Positions 34,360-45,067 of a stretch of 64,000 bases of DNA are shown here, in pieces. Source of the DNA: Flammulina velutipes (lineage: Eukaryota > Basidiomycota > Agaricomycetes > Agaricales > Physalacriaceae); contig CM022374.1 of NCBI GenBank assembly GCA_011800155.1, positions 1,364,001 through 1,428,000 of the forward strand, read 5' to 3'. The notes under the pieces were generated by a model. The model was not told the origin of the DNA. It saw only the letters and a program-made list of their open reading frames with translations, and searched no databases. The stretch's first letter is position 1, and each line of letters begins with the position of its first letter. The translations under genes and the position numbers were made by a program.

Positions 34360-35648
34360 CTATGAAGGTGGAGTGGATGTGTAGAATGGCCGTAAGGATT
34401 CGTCAAATGAGAGGTCTGTCGGTGCAAAGAAATTGGAAGGTAACGGATCTCTGAACATGATCTTGTGCTTCAGCTGCCGATAGCCTTGTAACATTTCGGT
34501 ATCTGAGCATCCTGGCCGCCTTAGCTGGGTGCTGGTCAATTTACTACACGTCTCCAAGAAGCGCCGCCGGACCTCGGTGATCACAGGTCTCGACGACGGC
34601 TCTTCGCGCGTCATATCATCCACCAATTGGGTAAGAAACTCGAGTGGCGCAAATTTGCCCTGAACCAAATAAGATGGAGAGAAAATTGTAGCAAGGAGAC
34701 GCACCACTTGGAAGTAAAATCTCAGCATAAATCCCAGTCTGTAAATGTCCGCCGGAAATGGGTTGTATCTTATTGCAGAGTCGGTATTGCATTCGGGAAG
34801 CAGCGGTCTCCCTGGCGTCGGAAAATGAGTTTCGAAGGGTATCGTGTCGGGAAGATAGCGATGAGAAAGGCCAAAGTCAATGATATAATGACGCGGCCAA
34901 CATGCTGTACGAGTGCCATATTTCGCAAACCGCTTGAAGTCTGGGCTCATAAACAAACTAGCTGGGTGAGTGCCTTTTGGAATCAAGCGCGACGCATCTA
35001 TCATAACGTTCCCCCAATGAAGATCCCTACACAAGAGTCATCCTCAAAAATTCGCCATAAAAATAATACCATACCTATGCGCCACAAAATTTGCATGCAT
35101 GAAATGCATGCCCTGTAGACGTAATCAGGTCAAGAGATAAAAAGGGAGCAGTTTCTCGCACTTCTAAGATTTGGCGTATGGCATCGAGGAATTCGCCCAC
35201 CGTGTCAAATGGTGGCTCATCAAACGGATGAAGGCGTGGCATCACCATAATTTGCTCGTCGGGAAAGGCGGGTGGGTCGAGAACGTCGACGACTGGTACC
35301 GTGTAGTTCTGAGGGTTCCCAGAGGGTAGAGAGGCAAGGTAAAGCGCCATTGATATCTCCTGAGGATGTTTTATGAAGGAGACACGTTTGAGCATCAACA
35401 GTTTTCCATCTGACTTGCGGACGGCATCACAAAGACTCGATTTCTGTTGCAACATGTTAGCCTAGCACTTCGAAAATGTTTGACGGATATTGACATACAG
35501 CACCTAATGCGGCGTCCGGGTCGTTCGACCTTTCTTTCTCATTCTTCCAAGACGGCTTCCATCCAGGCTTGTACTTGTCACGGAGTTGATAACCATATTC
35601 AGTGAGAAAAGGGTAATTGTGGCGCCAGAAATCTTCGCCTAACGACAT
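34360..35648 (-). CDS. Agaricomycete kinase-like protein, copy 1
   Basis: It starts at 35648 with MSLGEDFWRHNYPFLTEYGY and LRDKYKPGWKPSW, the usual opening of a mushroom kinase-like family. Exon 2 has KSDGKLLMLKRVSFIKHP (the VAIK-type Lys), then LYLASLPSGNPQNYTVPVVD and QIMVMPRLHPF (hinge). Later exons give GMHFMHANFVAHR joined to DLHWGNVMID (an HRD loop of HRDLHWGN form), YIIDFGLSHRYLP (DFG), PFPADIYRLGFMLR and EEPSSRPVITEV. There is no Gly-rich loop of GxGxxG form, so activity is uncertain though HRD and DFG are intact. It ends at 34360. A near-identical gene lies at 36918-38198. Substrate unknown. Confidence 0.8.
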
Positions 35649-35862
35649 GAATGCAGATAATCAAAGACCTCAACCGTCAGACCAGTGATTCATTTTCTCA
35701 CGATGATAGGTGAAGGGTAAAGGTAACTTACATCCGCGATATCACCCCGTTCCTTGGTACGTACACTTATCATAGGAAATCACATCGCGGAAGACATGAG
35801 GTGGCTCGATATACACCAAGCGGGGCCTCCAATCAACTCAGCAATCTAGGGATAATCGAAGG

Positions 35863-36841
35863 CTATCCAGGGATGTATGCATGACTCACTGTCTGGCGTC
35901 TATCGATATCCTCGCCTAATAGTACGTACAAGTTGTGTGTATTGTGACCGGTTGAGGCAGTGTCGCCTCGTGGTAATGAAAGAACAGCGATCCCACGGTA
36001 GCCTTGAATTGTGTCATGTCTACTCAGGCTGAAGCGACCAAGCCAACTCATCGACAGTGAAGTGAATTCAGAAAGAAAACATCGGCTTCTTGAGCGTGTT
36101 CCTGATTCAAACTTGAGTGCTCTCCCGTATGATATTCTGCATGTCATATGATAGGTTTTTGTGCGCCCTTTTGAGTCAATGCTGACAAAAGTATGCACGA
36201 CATCGGAGGCCTCGTCTGGATTGAGTACATACGTATGGGTCGAATTTGTCCCACAAGATGTAGTGACTAGCCACGCCCATATAGAAATTCGCAGTCAGAG
36301 CGCCAAAATACTTCGCCAGTCGATTTCGTAGTACACTTTGGGAGAAGAGTGTCCCTGAGATGTGAGACCTCGCGTCCGAACTAAACGTGCTCAGCGTTTG
36401 CACCGCCGGATTACTTACGATGGACTCGATGGGCCATGGCCAAGAGAATCTAATGTATACATCAGTTTCTCATGCCTGGGGTCTATCGATATTCCAACCT
36501 TGCGCATGAAAGAGTGATGTATCACTGACAACCCATGCTGGAATTGCGTGGATAAGATAGCCGTCGTCGCGTGGTTGCATTGGGTACACTCTGACGGTAT
36601 GTAGCCTTACTTACTGGAGAAGCATGAAACGGCTCGCTTATACCACAGCGGTCAGGACACACACACAAGGACTCACCGCTGAGCGCTGAACGTTGAACGA
36701 CAACATGTGAGAATCTAGAGACGACCCCGGACGTGTACATACGATGCATATTAGCTTATCATCTTTAATAGTATCAATTGCGTGTTGAGATACCCGCCAC
36801 CGTGAGGTTGTCGAAAGACGGCACACCCTCTCACGGTACAT
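35863..36841 (-). CDS. Unknown multi-exon gene between the kinase-like copies
   Basis: Coding texture on the minus strand: MYRERVCRLSTTSRWRVSQH (36841), RVYPMQPRDDGYLIHAIPAW and VVSDTSLFHAQG (about 36600-36500), GTLFSQSVLRNRLAKYFGAL and TANFYMGVASHYILWDKFDP (about 36365-36230), then VVHTFVSIDSKGRTKTYHMT and SMSWLGRFSLSRHDTIQGYR (about 36200-35990). The pieces are separated by GT-AG-like gaps of about 50 nt. The overall reading is suggestive but exon joins and the stop are not settled, and one or two pieces may be out of frame. I recognise no family. It lacks a counterpart beside the second kinase copy, so it was not part of the duplicated unit or was lost. Confidence 0.4.
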
Positions 36842-36917
36842 TCAGGTTTCTCAGGCACTTACTAGATCTTAATTAGCATGAGCTATGATTTATTGATATG
36901 GAAACACGTTCAGTAAG

Positions 36918-38198
36918 CTACGGAGGCGTGGAGGTATAGAATGGTCGCAAAGATTCGTCAAATGAGAGGTCTGTCGGTGCAAAGAAATTGGAAGGTAACG
37001 GATCTCTGAACATGATCTTGTGCTTTAGCTGCCGATAGCCTTGAAACATTTCGGTGTCTGAGCATCCTGGCTGCCTTAGCTGGGCGCTGGTCAATTTACA
37101 ACACGCCTCCAAGAAGCGCCGCCGGACCTCGGTGATCACAGGTCTCGACGATGGCTCTTCGCGCGTCATATCATTCACCAATTGGGTAAGAAACTCGAGT
37201 GGCGCAAATTTGCCCTGAACCAAATAAGATGGAGAGAAAATTGTAGCAAGGAGACGCACCACTTGGAAGTAGAATCTCAGCATAAATCCCAGTCTGTAAA
37301 TGTCCGCCGGAAATGGGTTGTATCTTATTGCAGAGTCGGTATTGCATTCGGGAAGCAGCGGTCTCCCTGGCGTCGGAAAATGAGTTTCGAAGGGTATCGT
37401 GTCGGGAAGATAGCGATGAGAAAGGCCAAAGTCAATGATATAATGACGCGGCCAACATGCTGTACGAGTGCCATATTTCGCAAAATGTTTGAAGTCTGGG
37501 CTCTTGTGAACACTAGCTGGGTGAGTACCCTTTGGAATCAGGCGTGACGCATCTATCAGAACGTTCCCCCAGTGAAGATCCCTATACAAAGTCATCCTCA
37601 AATATTCGTCGTAGAGAGTAATGCCATACCGATGCGCCACAAAGTGTTTATGCATGAAATGCATACCCTGTAATCAGAATTAGCTGAAGACATTTCAACG
37701 CGGATTTTTTTTCTCTCACCTCTAAGATTTGGCGTACTGCGTCAAGGAATTCACCCACCGTGTCAAATGGTGGCTCAAGAAACGGATGAAGGCGCGGCAT
37801 TACCATAATTTGTTCGTCGGGGAAGGCGGGTGGGTCGAGAACATCAACAACTGGTACCGTATAGTTCTGAGGGTTCCCAGAGGGTAGAGATCCAAGATAG
37901 AGTGTCACTGATATCTCCTGAGGATGTTTTATGAAGGAGACACGTTTAAGCATTAAGAGTTTTCCATCCGACTTGCGGACGGCATCACATAGACTCGATT
38001 TCTGTTGCAACATGTTAGCACGAAAGTGTTTTACGGACATTGACATACCAAGCCTGCGGCGGCGTTCGGGTCCTTCGACTTTTCTTCCTCGTTCTTCCAA
38101 GTTGGCTTCCACCCAGGCTTGTACTTGTCCCGGAGTTGATAACCATATTCATTGAGAAAATGGTAATTGTGGCGCCAGAAATCTTCGCCTAACGACAT
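36918..38198 (-). CDS. Agaricomycete kinase-like protein, copy 2
   Basis: This has the same architecture as the gene at 34360-35648: start MSLGEDFWRHNYHFLNEYGY at 38198, SDGKLLMLKRVSFIKHP, QIMVMPRLHPF, YIIDFGLSHRYLP and SSRPVITEV, ending SFDESLRPFYTSTPP at 36918. The catalytic loop here reads YRDLHWGNVLID; the exon before it, with HMKHFVAHRYG-like sequence, lets the HRD be restored by splicing as in copy 1. Differences are scattered substitutions (MIDASRL against LIDASRL, FMSPDFKRF against HKSPDFKHF), so the copies are young but already diverging. Exon order and spacing match copy 1, with an offset of about 2.55 kb. Function unknown. Confidence 0.8.
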
Positions 38199-38553
38199 GG
38201 GTGTAGGAAGTCTAGCTTTCAAACCTCATCTGGCCGGAACGTGTATGACTGTTGCAGTGTTCGATTCTGGTTTGACCGCGGTAAAGCCTCGTGTTGATGG
38301 TACCCGATCGCGAGACCTTTTCGCACGGTCCTATCGGCGGCTACACTTGGATTAGACGCTCGTTTCGTTTTTGCCCGTTTCGCTCAAGTGTACGTCTACA
38401 ACGTGTGCAAGGAGCGACTTCACTGCCTTAATTCAAGGGGATTGTGCCATGACTTACCTTCGGAGATTGGCGAGAGTCTGGATTCTGGAAACATATAAAA
38501 TCCGCCCACCTTGAGCTCGAAGTCCTTGGCAACATTCGCTCCCTCAACTCTCA
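38199..38553. other. Divergent intergenic region with TATA box
   Basis: This lies between the kinase-like copy 2 (minus) and the repeat protein (plus). The only notable element is TATAAAA near 38494. No gene is visible. Confidence 0.5.
38493..38500 (+). promoter_or_regulatory. TATA box of the repeat-protein gene
   Basis: ATATAAAA lies about 55-60 bp before the ATG at 38554, a normal position for a fungal TATA box with a short leader. Confidence 0.5.
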
Positions 38554-40284
38554 ATGCCTCCCAGCCTCTCTGCGAAGAAAAACACTCGGGATGGAGACGG
38601 CCACTTAGCGAACACCAACAACGAATACAGGATCAATTCCGAGTTCTGGGAAAAGGACGACAAAGGCCGGATTAAAGAACAGTATTTGACGTACGTCATA
38701 TACACTCGCAGTTCCATGTATTGCTTGCGTCTTGCTCATATTTTTGATAAGTGCCCAAAGGGATGGACAGGTGCTTCACGAGAAACTGGATGGACGAGGC
38801 ATTCTCCCTTCCCTAAATCCCATGACTATTGCTCTCAGTCACGATTATAACACAAATGCTCGCGATGCTCACATAAATTCTATGGTCAGCCATTCCAGAG
38901 ATCTATCTTCTTAGTAATTGACACAATTGTCCGTGTAGACCGCAACCCATACTGCGCGTCAGATACCTATTGACCCTCCTTTTAGCCAGAGTGGTGAGTG
39001 TTAACTATCTGTATATACTGCCGGTGCTAATTGTACGGGCATAGAGGAGTGGATTGGGTGAGTTCTGAGTGGTTTCAGACCCGTGTGTGATCACTGACCA
39101 GCTTTGTTGTTTGCGTCGAAGTCTGAACTCTATGTAAGCATAATTGTTTCATTCCGCCCCGTGCTCTATCTCATATTTTACAGAGGACGTCAGGCCTACT
39201 TAAAGAAGCAGCAACATGTGGTCGATAATACATCGAGGTAAGTTTTCCTCTCCATTGTTTTGGAGGCGCGTATAAACTAACGCAACTTTTGGAACGTAGT
39301 CGCGATGGGACTTACGGTGGCGAACGAGAGTCGTTTCCTACTGGCAGCCTTAGTAGCCCGAACCAAGGCGGTGATCATTACACCTTTCTCCCCCCGGTCA
39401 ACCACAAGGAACGTTTGGCCGCTGGCAACGTTCAAAGTAACCCAAACCAGGGTGGTAATAACTACACCCATCATCCCGCAGTCCACCACAAGGAGCGTTT
39501 GCCCACTGCCAACGTTAATCAAACTGGTAATAACTACACTCATCAACCCCCAGTCTACCACAAGGAGCGTTTGCCCACTGCCAACATTAATCAAAGTGGT
39601 AATAACTACACTCATCAACCCCCAGTCCACCACAAGGAGCGTTTGCCCACTGCCAACGTCAATCAAGGTGGTAATAGCTACACCCCCCAGCCCCCGGTCC
39701 ACCACAAAGAGCGTTTGCCCACTAGCAACCTCAGCAGCCCAAATCAAGGTGGTGATCACTACACCCATCATCCTCCAGTCAACCACAAGGGTAAAGGCAA
39801 GAGCTATCCTCCCCCTACTTCCGATGCTTCTCGAGTCCCCCAGACGCACTCGGTAAATGCATACAACAGTTATATGCCCTCAATCCAGGAGGCATCGTCG
39901 CCCGCACATTATTCCTCGTCACCTTACAATAATGCCTACCCAGTCACCGGTAGCGTTTCTCGACCTGTTGGTAGCAACCATGCTTACCCTAGTCAAACTG
40001 AGCCACATCGCGCTCACCACGTTACCTCTGGTGGTGATCCTTCGACTAGTCAATACACTGAAGGTCGGCAGAGCGACGAGAGCTATGACCCTCCATCGTA
40101 CCGAACCACTCCTGGGTCCAACGAGGGTACATGTGATGATCCCAACCTGAACAGAGCGCCTTCCTACGCGTCGCACGCGCCTGCCGCCACATATGGCCAG
40201 GCATCTACCTCCAATGCTGGTGCCTCAGGATCAGCTCATGATCGTTCCCGAGTCCGCCAAAGCAGCAGCAAACATCGCTCCTAA
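38554..40284 (+). CDS. Tandem-repeat low-complexity protein
   Basis: It starts MPPSLSAKKNTRDGDGHLAN followed by EYRINSEFWEKDDKGRIKEQ (38554). Several tiny exons follow (SAQRDGQVLHEKLDGRGILP, then TATHTARQIPIDPPFSQS, GRQAYLKKQQHVVDNTS). The large last exon (from about 39300) holds six copies of a 24-29-residue unit of form NQxGNNYTHQPPVHHKERLP, then a Ser/Tyr/Pro-rich tail ending DRSRVRQSSSKHRS at 40284. No known domain, no signal peptide and no membrane segment. His/Asn/Gln/Tyr-rich repeats suggest a disordered, possibly scaffolding or phase-separating protein; that is speculation. The small 5' exons are approximate. Confidence 0.65.
39358..39792 (+). repeat. Six in-frame coding repeats
   Basis: The DNA unit is 72-87 bp, with a core coding for NYTHQPPVHHKERLPTAN. 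Units 3 to 5 (about 39515-39720) are nearly identical 72-bp copies. Units 1, 2 and 6 carry an extra SSP or SNP spacer. This shows recent unit duplication or contraction by slippage or unequal exchange. Confidence 0.85.
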
Positions 40285-40589
40285 ATTCTTTCAACAAGTC
40301 CAATTTCTCTCTAACTCGTCGACAACAATTTCTACCAAATCCTTCTTTCCCTCTCGTCTCCTATGCTTTCCTCTGTCTGCGCTCGCGCGCCTGGAAATTC
40401 TCCTCCTGTACTTCGATGTACGCCTATCAAGGCTTACATGGTTGTATGGCAGCTGAACTTAAGAATGTATTCAAACTTAAAATATAACGCTGAACTTGAA
40501 CGATATCTCGTGCTACAGTAGAATGGTGGTTGACTGATTTACATTTTGGCATAAGTCTACAATCTACAACTACCTATCATTCCTCCCCC

Positions 40590-42142
40590 TCATGTAGTCG
40601 CCTGAGGTCCCGTCGCTTCCGGTAACGACTCTGTTGTCTTATCCACCTTCGCTGTTTGCTGTGCATTCTTACCTTTTCCTGGTGGAGGAGGGTGGTAGAC
40701 TTTTTCCTGAAGCATTCAAGTCAGCATTTAGCCTCATCCCAAATGACAATTCAAACCGACCTTTTTCTTCTTCTTCACATCTTTCGCATTAGGGTCGGGA
40801 TAGGCCAGCTTCTCGATCTTCTGCCATTCTTCGCTCTCCCGGAAAGTCGCCTGGATGGGAGCCAACAAAGCGTTGATGGCGTCTCCGACTGCAGTTTTCA
40901 AGTCTTTCGGATGTATAGCTTTCGATGCAAAGTCAGCCTTCAGGTTGGCGTATTCGGTGTAATGCAGCGGGCCGCCGAATTTGGGATCACGGTTGACAGT
41001 GAATAGTGTACCGTCAGGTGCGTCCGGCCCAGCCAGCGACTTGGGGTACTCATTCGCCTCTCCCTGGTGCTCCAAGCGCAATTGCTGTATGGGGAACAGC
41101 ACTGCTTCCGCGAAAGAAAGTAGGCCGTTCTCTTCTGCGTTCCCCTCTTCGCAAAATGCAGCCTTGATCTTCTTCTTCAAGACTTCTGGCGAATCGAGAA
41201 AGTCTATCTTGGAATTCGGATCGGAGGAAGACATTTTGCCGCCAGCAAGACCGGGAACCATGGCATTCATAAGATGTGCGCGCTTTTTGTATCCGAGTCT
41301 AGGGAGGTAAAGTTCGGCGAAGGTGAAGATTTTGCGCTGTATAGTGTTTAGCTGACCGGCAAGATAATAGACAGTGTATGATCGAACCTGATCTACGCCT
41401 CCGAACTGGAAGTCGACGTCGAGATAGTGCTCATCGAGGGCCTGCATACCTGGGTAGAGTAATCCACTCAAGAGAGGACTTTCAACCTGCTTTACGACCT
41501 CTGCGCCAGCTTTCTTGGCATCGTGTTCCGTAACGATGGTACATAATTTGAAGTTGTCGAGGCTGTACTCCTTGCTTAACTGGTAAGACGAGCCTTCAAC
41601 GAACGTAAGCTTGTCGACAGGTATCCCTAGAGATTTGAAGATGGCGAGGAGGAGGTGTTGGTAGTATTTTGTGCGATGCGCGACGAGCTCGGGCGGCGCC
41701 TTCAAGTTGTCGAGGAATGCATGAACATCTGTTTGGACGTCAAGGCTCTGCGATATGTAGACGTGGTTTATTGCTTGCCAGCTAATAGGATTTTGACCTG
41801 GTAGATGGCTTAGGAAAACGTCGGGAAATCTGGATGCGATTGGGTTACCTCGACATCGGCTCGCAGGAAATCCGCGATCTTGGTTAATGGTACGAAATAT
41901 CCAATGTGCGCTGGGCTAGAAGTGAGACGATGATACTATGGCAACAAATTAAAGCTTACGTCGTCCTGTAGGTGCAGTTCCTACCAAATCAACCAGGTAA
42001 ACAGTGGCTCGCACGGTATAGTAGAATGCATACCCCAGTAGCACTTTGGTGTCCGTCCTTCAGCGAGAATAGCTTTAATAGTGTCACCACCAAGAACCTC
42101 TTGCAAACGGCGCGTAATCAACTCGAATTTTTCGTCCGCCAT
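40590..42142 (-). CDS. TYS1: Cytoplasmic tyrosyl-tRNA synthetase
   Basis: It starts at 42142 with [20 protein letters not shown]. Exons then give TPKCYWGTAPTGR, a HIGY-type nucleotide motif and [11 protein letters not shown], then [66 protein letters not shown] and the class I KMSSS loop in [20 protein letters not shown]. The end is [20 protein letters not shown] with a poly-Lys run, and a last exon [20 protein letters not shown] to the stop at 40590. Eukaryotic/archaeal-type TyrRS, which charges tRNA-Tyr in the cytosol. No EMAPII C-terminal domain is present, as usual in fungi. It converges on the repeat protein, 305 bp apart. Confidence 0.92.
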
Positions 42143-42342
42143 GGTGGTTGAAGATAGAGTAGATCAAATCGCTCGATCATGACTCGAAAGCAGTGTCGTT
42201 GTTTGGCTTGCCTTCAGAGTTCCGTCCTAAGCTCACACTAAAGACACCATGGAAGAGAGATCATGAAGTATGTATTGTCACGAGTTGCACAGAAATGTCC
42301 GCGAGTAAAGTCCAAATGAAAAGAAAAAACTAATTATCCATC

Positions 42343-43457
42343 CTACTTCCTTGAGCTCCTCCTCATGCTCCTGAAGCGACGTTCAACGGGTGCGGCTTCC
42401 TCTGCTGCGGGCGCCTCTGCCTGAGCAGCCTCCTCAGCTTTGGCAGCCTCTTCGGCAGCAGCCTGTTCAGCGGCGGCTTGCTCAGCTTTGGCAGCTTCGT
42501 CAGCCTTAGCCTGTTCAGCTTTGGCAGCCTCATCAGCGGCAGCCTGGTCAGCAGCTTCCTGTTCAGCCTTGGCAGCCTCGTCGGCAGCGGCCTGGTCAGC
42601 AGCGGCCTGGTCGTCTTGGGCAGCCTCGTCGTTAGCCTGATCTTCTTGGGCAGCAGCGTCTTCTTCCTCTTGCTTCGCTGCGGCTTCAGCAGCCTCGCGC
42701 GCGGCTTTCACTGCTTCTGGGGACTTCGCATCGTCCCAGTTGTTGCCTTCGACCACGACAGTCTTGTCGCCGACTCGTCTGCCTATCTAGGGCGTCAGCA
42801 ATGAAATCTCGTAGTGATTGCCAACCACTTACCATCGAAACCGTAGTCGTTAACGTTGATAGAGCCGTCCTGGTTCAACAAAAGAGCGAGTAGGGCGGCG
42901 ATGTCCTGGTCGAATCCAACCTGGCGGTTGGATTCCCGTCGCACGTCGCGACCAAAGTCCCTGATACCGAACTCGAGTTGCGAAAGAATAATAGTTTGAA
43001 CCTCAACCTCGCAGATTTGCTGTGTGACAATCCTAGAAAGGTGATCAGAGTCTGCGCAAAAATAGATAGATGAAAATTCCTTACTGCTTCGCAAACTCCT
43101 GGAGGATGACGAGTTGTTGTTGGATGATGCGGACATCCACAGCTTGGCAAACAAGTCTCTCCTCCTGAATCACCACTACCTGGTCCCTCCTCGAACCGTC
43201 AAAGTCGTCAATGCCGTTGAAGTCATCGAAACCCGCAAGAGCCTCAAATCCCCTCCATCGGTTGAAGGACTGGTTTGATGACCTTGCATTGATCGGCGAA
43301 ACATCACGGCGCGCAACGGTATTCGCTGCAAAACAGTGTCAGCCTAGATCACAGAAGGGGTGGCCTGAGTGAACGCACAAATATCACGTCGAACAGCCAA
43401 AGGCGTCGCGAAGACGCTAGATACACAAACCAGAGCAACAAACAACTTGGAGAACAT
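42343..43457 (-). CDS. Secreted protein with Ala/Glu/Gln-rich helical tail
   Basis: It starts at 43457 with MFSKLFVALVCVSSVFATPL, a clear signal peptide, followed by a putative propeptide (AVRRD) with dibasic sites. Further exons give SSNQSFNRWRGFEALAGFDD and FNGIDDFDGSRRDQVVVIQE, VCQAVDVRIIQQQLVILQEF, IVTQQICEVEVQTIILSQLE and DVRRESNRQVGFDQDIAALL with NQDGSINVNDYGFDG. The last exon is a charged Ala-rich run of AADEAAKAEQ-type units (about 42640-42400) ending MRRSSRK. Such mushroom proteins are abundant but unnamed. A TATA-like TATAAA (complement at 43711-43716) lies about 255 bp upstream. Two Cys are visible in the mature part. The tail probably forms a long single alpha helix or coiled coil. 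Confidence 0.7.
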
Positions 43458-45020
43458 CTTGATGAAGGAAGATGAAAGGACGATTGAAGGAATGATGCTA
43501 GAGGTGTCGTTAGCATCGTTGGAGGAGTAAAGGTCAATTGAAACACGAACTTGGAGTAAAGCACAACTAATAGCCAACCGGGGCGAAAGAACGAAGATCG
43601 AAAGAATGAAGTGGGCTTGAAAGAAGGAAGTAGTGCACCAGGCGAGACTGAAAAGACGGAAAGAAGGAGAAACAGTGGGTTGGGAAAATTAATGGCAGAT
43701 GCTGTCAACTTTTATATGAGCAGGAGCTCCGAGAACACCATCCCAAGCGTGTATCCATAGCGATAGTGAAGAGAACCCAAAGTTCAGAATCCCGAGTGTC
43801 CCGCTGACTTGCCCATAACAGGAAGTTCTGATATCGTTCATCAGCTTGACGAATAACGATACCAATAGTTTGGGTCAAGTAACGAGCAACTTGAAGGACA
43901 TCGATACTCGTAAACCAAAGACACAGCGTGCACAATGATGTGAGCGAGTGAATTGCTGTAACGAAGAGCGCCCGAAGATTCGTAGAGGAGGACTATGTTA
44001 GTTTCTACAGGAACGCAGGAACTGTTGACCCAGAAGAACGGAAACCTAGCGGAAACCGATTGTTTGGACGTGACTGTGAGAAAGTCCGACGTCTTCCCAA
44101 CGTCTTCTTGAACGTCCTCCTCAACGTTTTCCACAGCTTTCAACACCAATACACGCCAGCTGGATCCCATTAGAAGATGGCACGATCGTGGTTTGACTTG
44201 AAGCTGAGTACTACGGTTAGTCCATGATCAAACTGGTCCAAGGAGAACTATAGGGAGGAGAGGAGGTCACGGCAGGCTAGACTCTAGAACATTCGCTCGC
44301 TCTCTTCTCTGGATCGATAGCTAATCTAATAAGCCTGGAAGATCATGAACTTAACGTCGGCAAAGGGAAATTGATCACTGAACTCAGAGAAACCATCCAC
44401 AATCGAAACCGCCAAGAAGTCCTATGCGAAACCCTACTGGAGGAAGCTCGTCATTGCTCAAAATATCTCGTCTTCGCCAGATAGATTGTGCCTCTTCAGC
44501 GTCGGTATGGGCCTAGATTATCATGATTGACGGTAGCATTGAAGAGATATCGTGCGCCACGGACCGGGACAATTCGGAACCGGCTGACCAAATCTTATCG
44601 GACTGATGATGTCTTGGCAGTGTCTCTTTGGCGTTGCTTGGTATTGGCATTGGCACGAGGTCAATCTCTTGGTACACAACTATCAACAACCGCTTTGCTC
44701 AAGAACGAGTTCAGATGTGTGCCTTGGGGTTCTCTACAACCTACGATTCGCTCTATTCGATATCTTGGGCTCGTACTTTGAATTCTGGATGCTTTCTGGG
44801 CTTTTTGCGGCTTTTAGGCGCGTTTTACACGTGAATTTACGCGTCTTAAGAGCTTTTCGCAGATCAAGCTCAATGAGCAGCCCCACTGGCTTTTTTTCTC
44901 GCCACATACAAGCTGGTATCAGTTTCAAAAGGATGTCTTGGTATGAGTCATAGGTACACTGAAATGAAGCCTCCATTTCTTGGGTCTCTCCATGTCTTGG
45001 CCTTTTTGATCGAGAACTTG
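43458..45020. other. Intergenic, no supported gene
   Basis: This is 1.56 kb between the secreted-protein gene (minus) and the ENA ATPase (plus). A minus ORF at 43841-44170 begins MGSSWRVLVLKAVENVEEDV but has no recognisable family or clear exon partner. The 3' part is presumably ATPase promoter. Confidence 0.4.
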
Positions 45021-45028
45021 TATATAAA
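45021..45028 (+). promoter_or_regulatory. TATA box of the ENA ATPase gene
   Basis: TATATAAA stands 47 bp before the ATG at 45068, consistent with a TATA-driven, inducible gene such as an alkali-cation pump. Confidence 0.55.
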
Positions 45029-45067
45029 GGTCAGTTCTCTCGGCGCGTCTGAGTCCCTAACCTCACC

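Noticed and set aside
34627..35118. Plus-strand ORF duplicated at 37182-37547
   Set aside because: Both are antisense to the kinase-like genes; their similarity only reflects that duplication.
39358..39792. Regular repeats resembling a CRISPR array
   Set aside because: Units are in frame, protein coding, 72-87 bp with no unique spacers, and the genome is eukaryotic.
39277..39849. Repetitive 190-residue minus ORF
   Set aside because: Exact antisense of the in-frame repeats; the plus reading has introns, a plausible start and a coherent tail.
44527..44976. Short ORFs on both strands before the ENA ATPase
   Set aside because: They overlap each other on both strands, show no family features, and lie in the likely promoter region.
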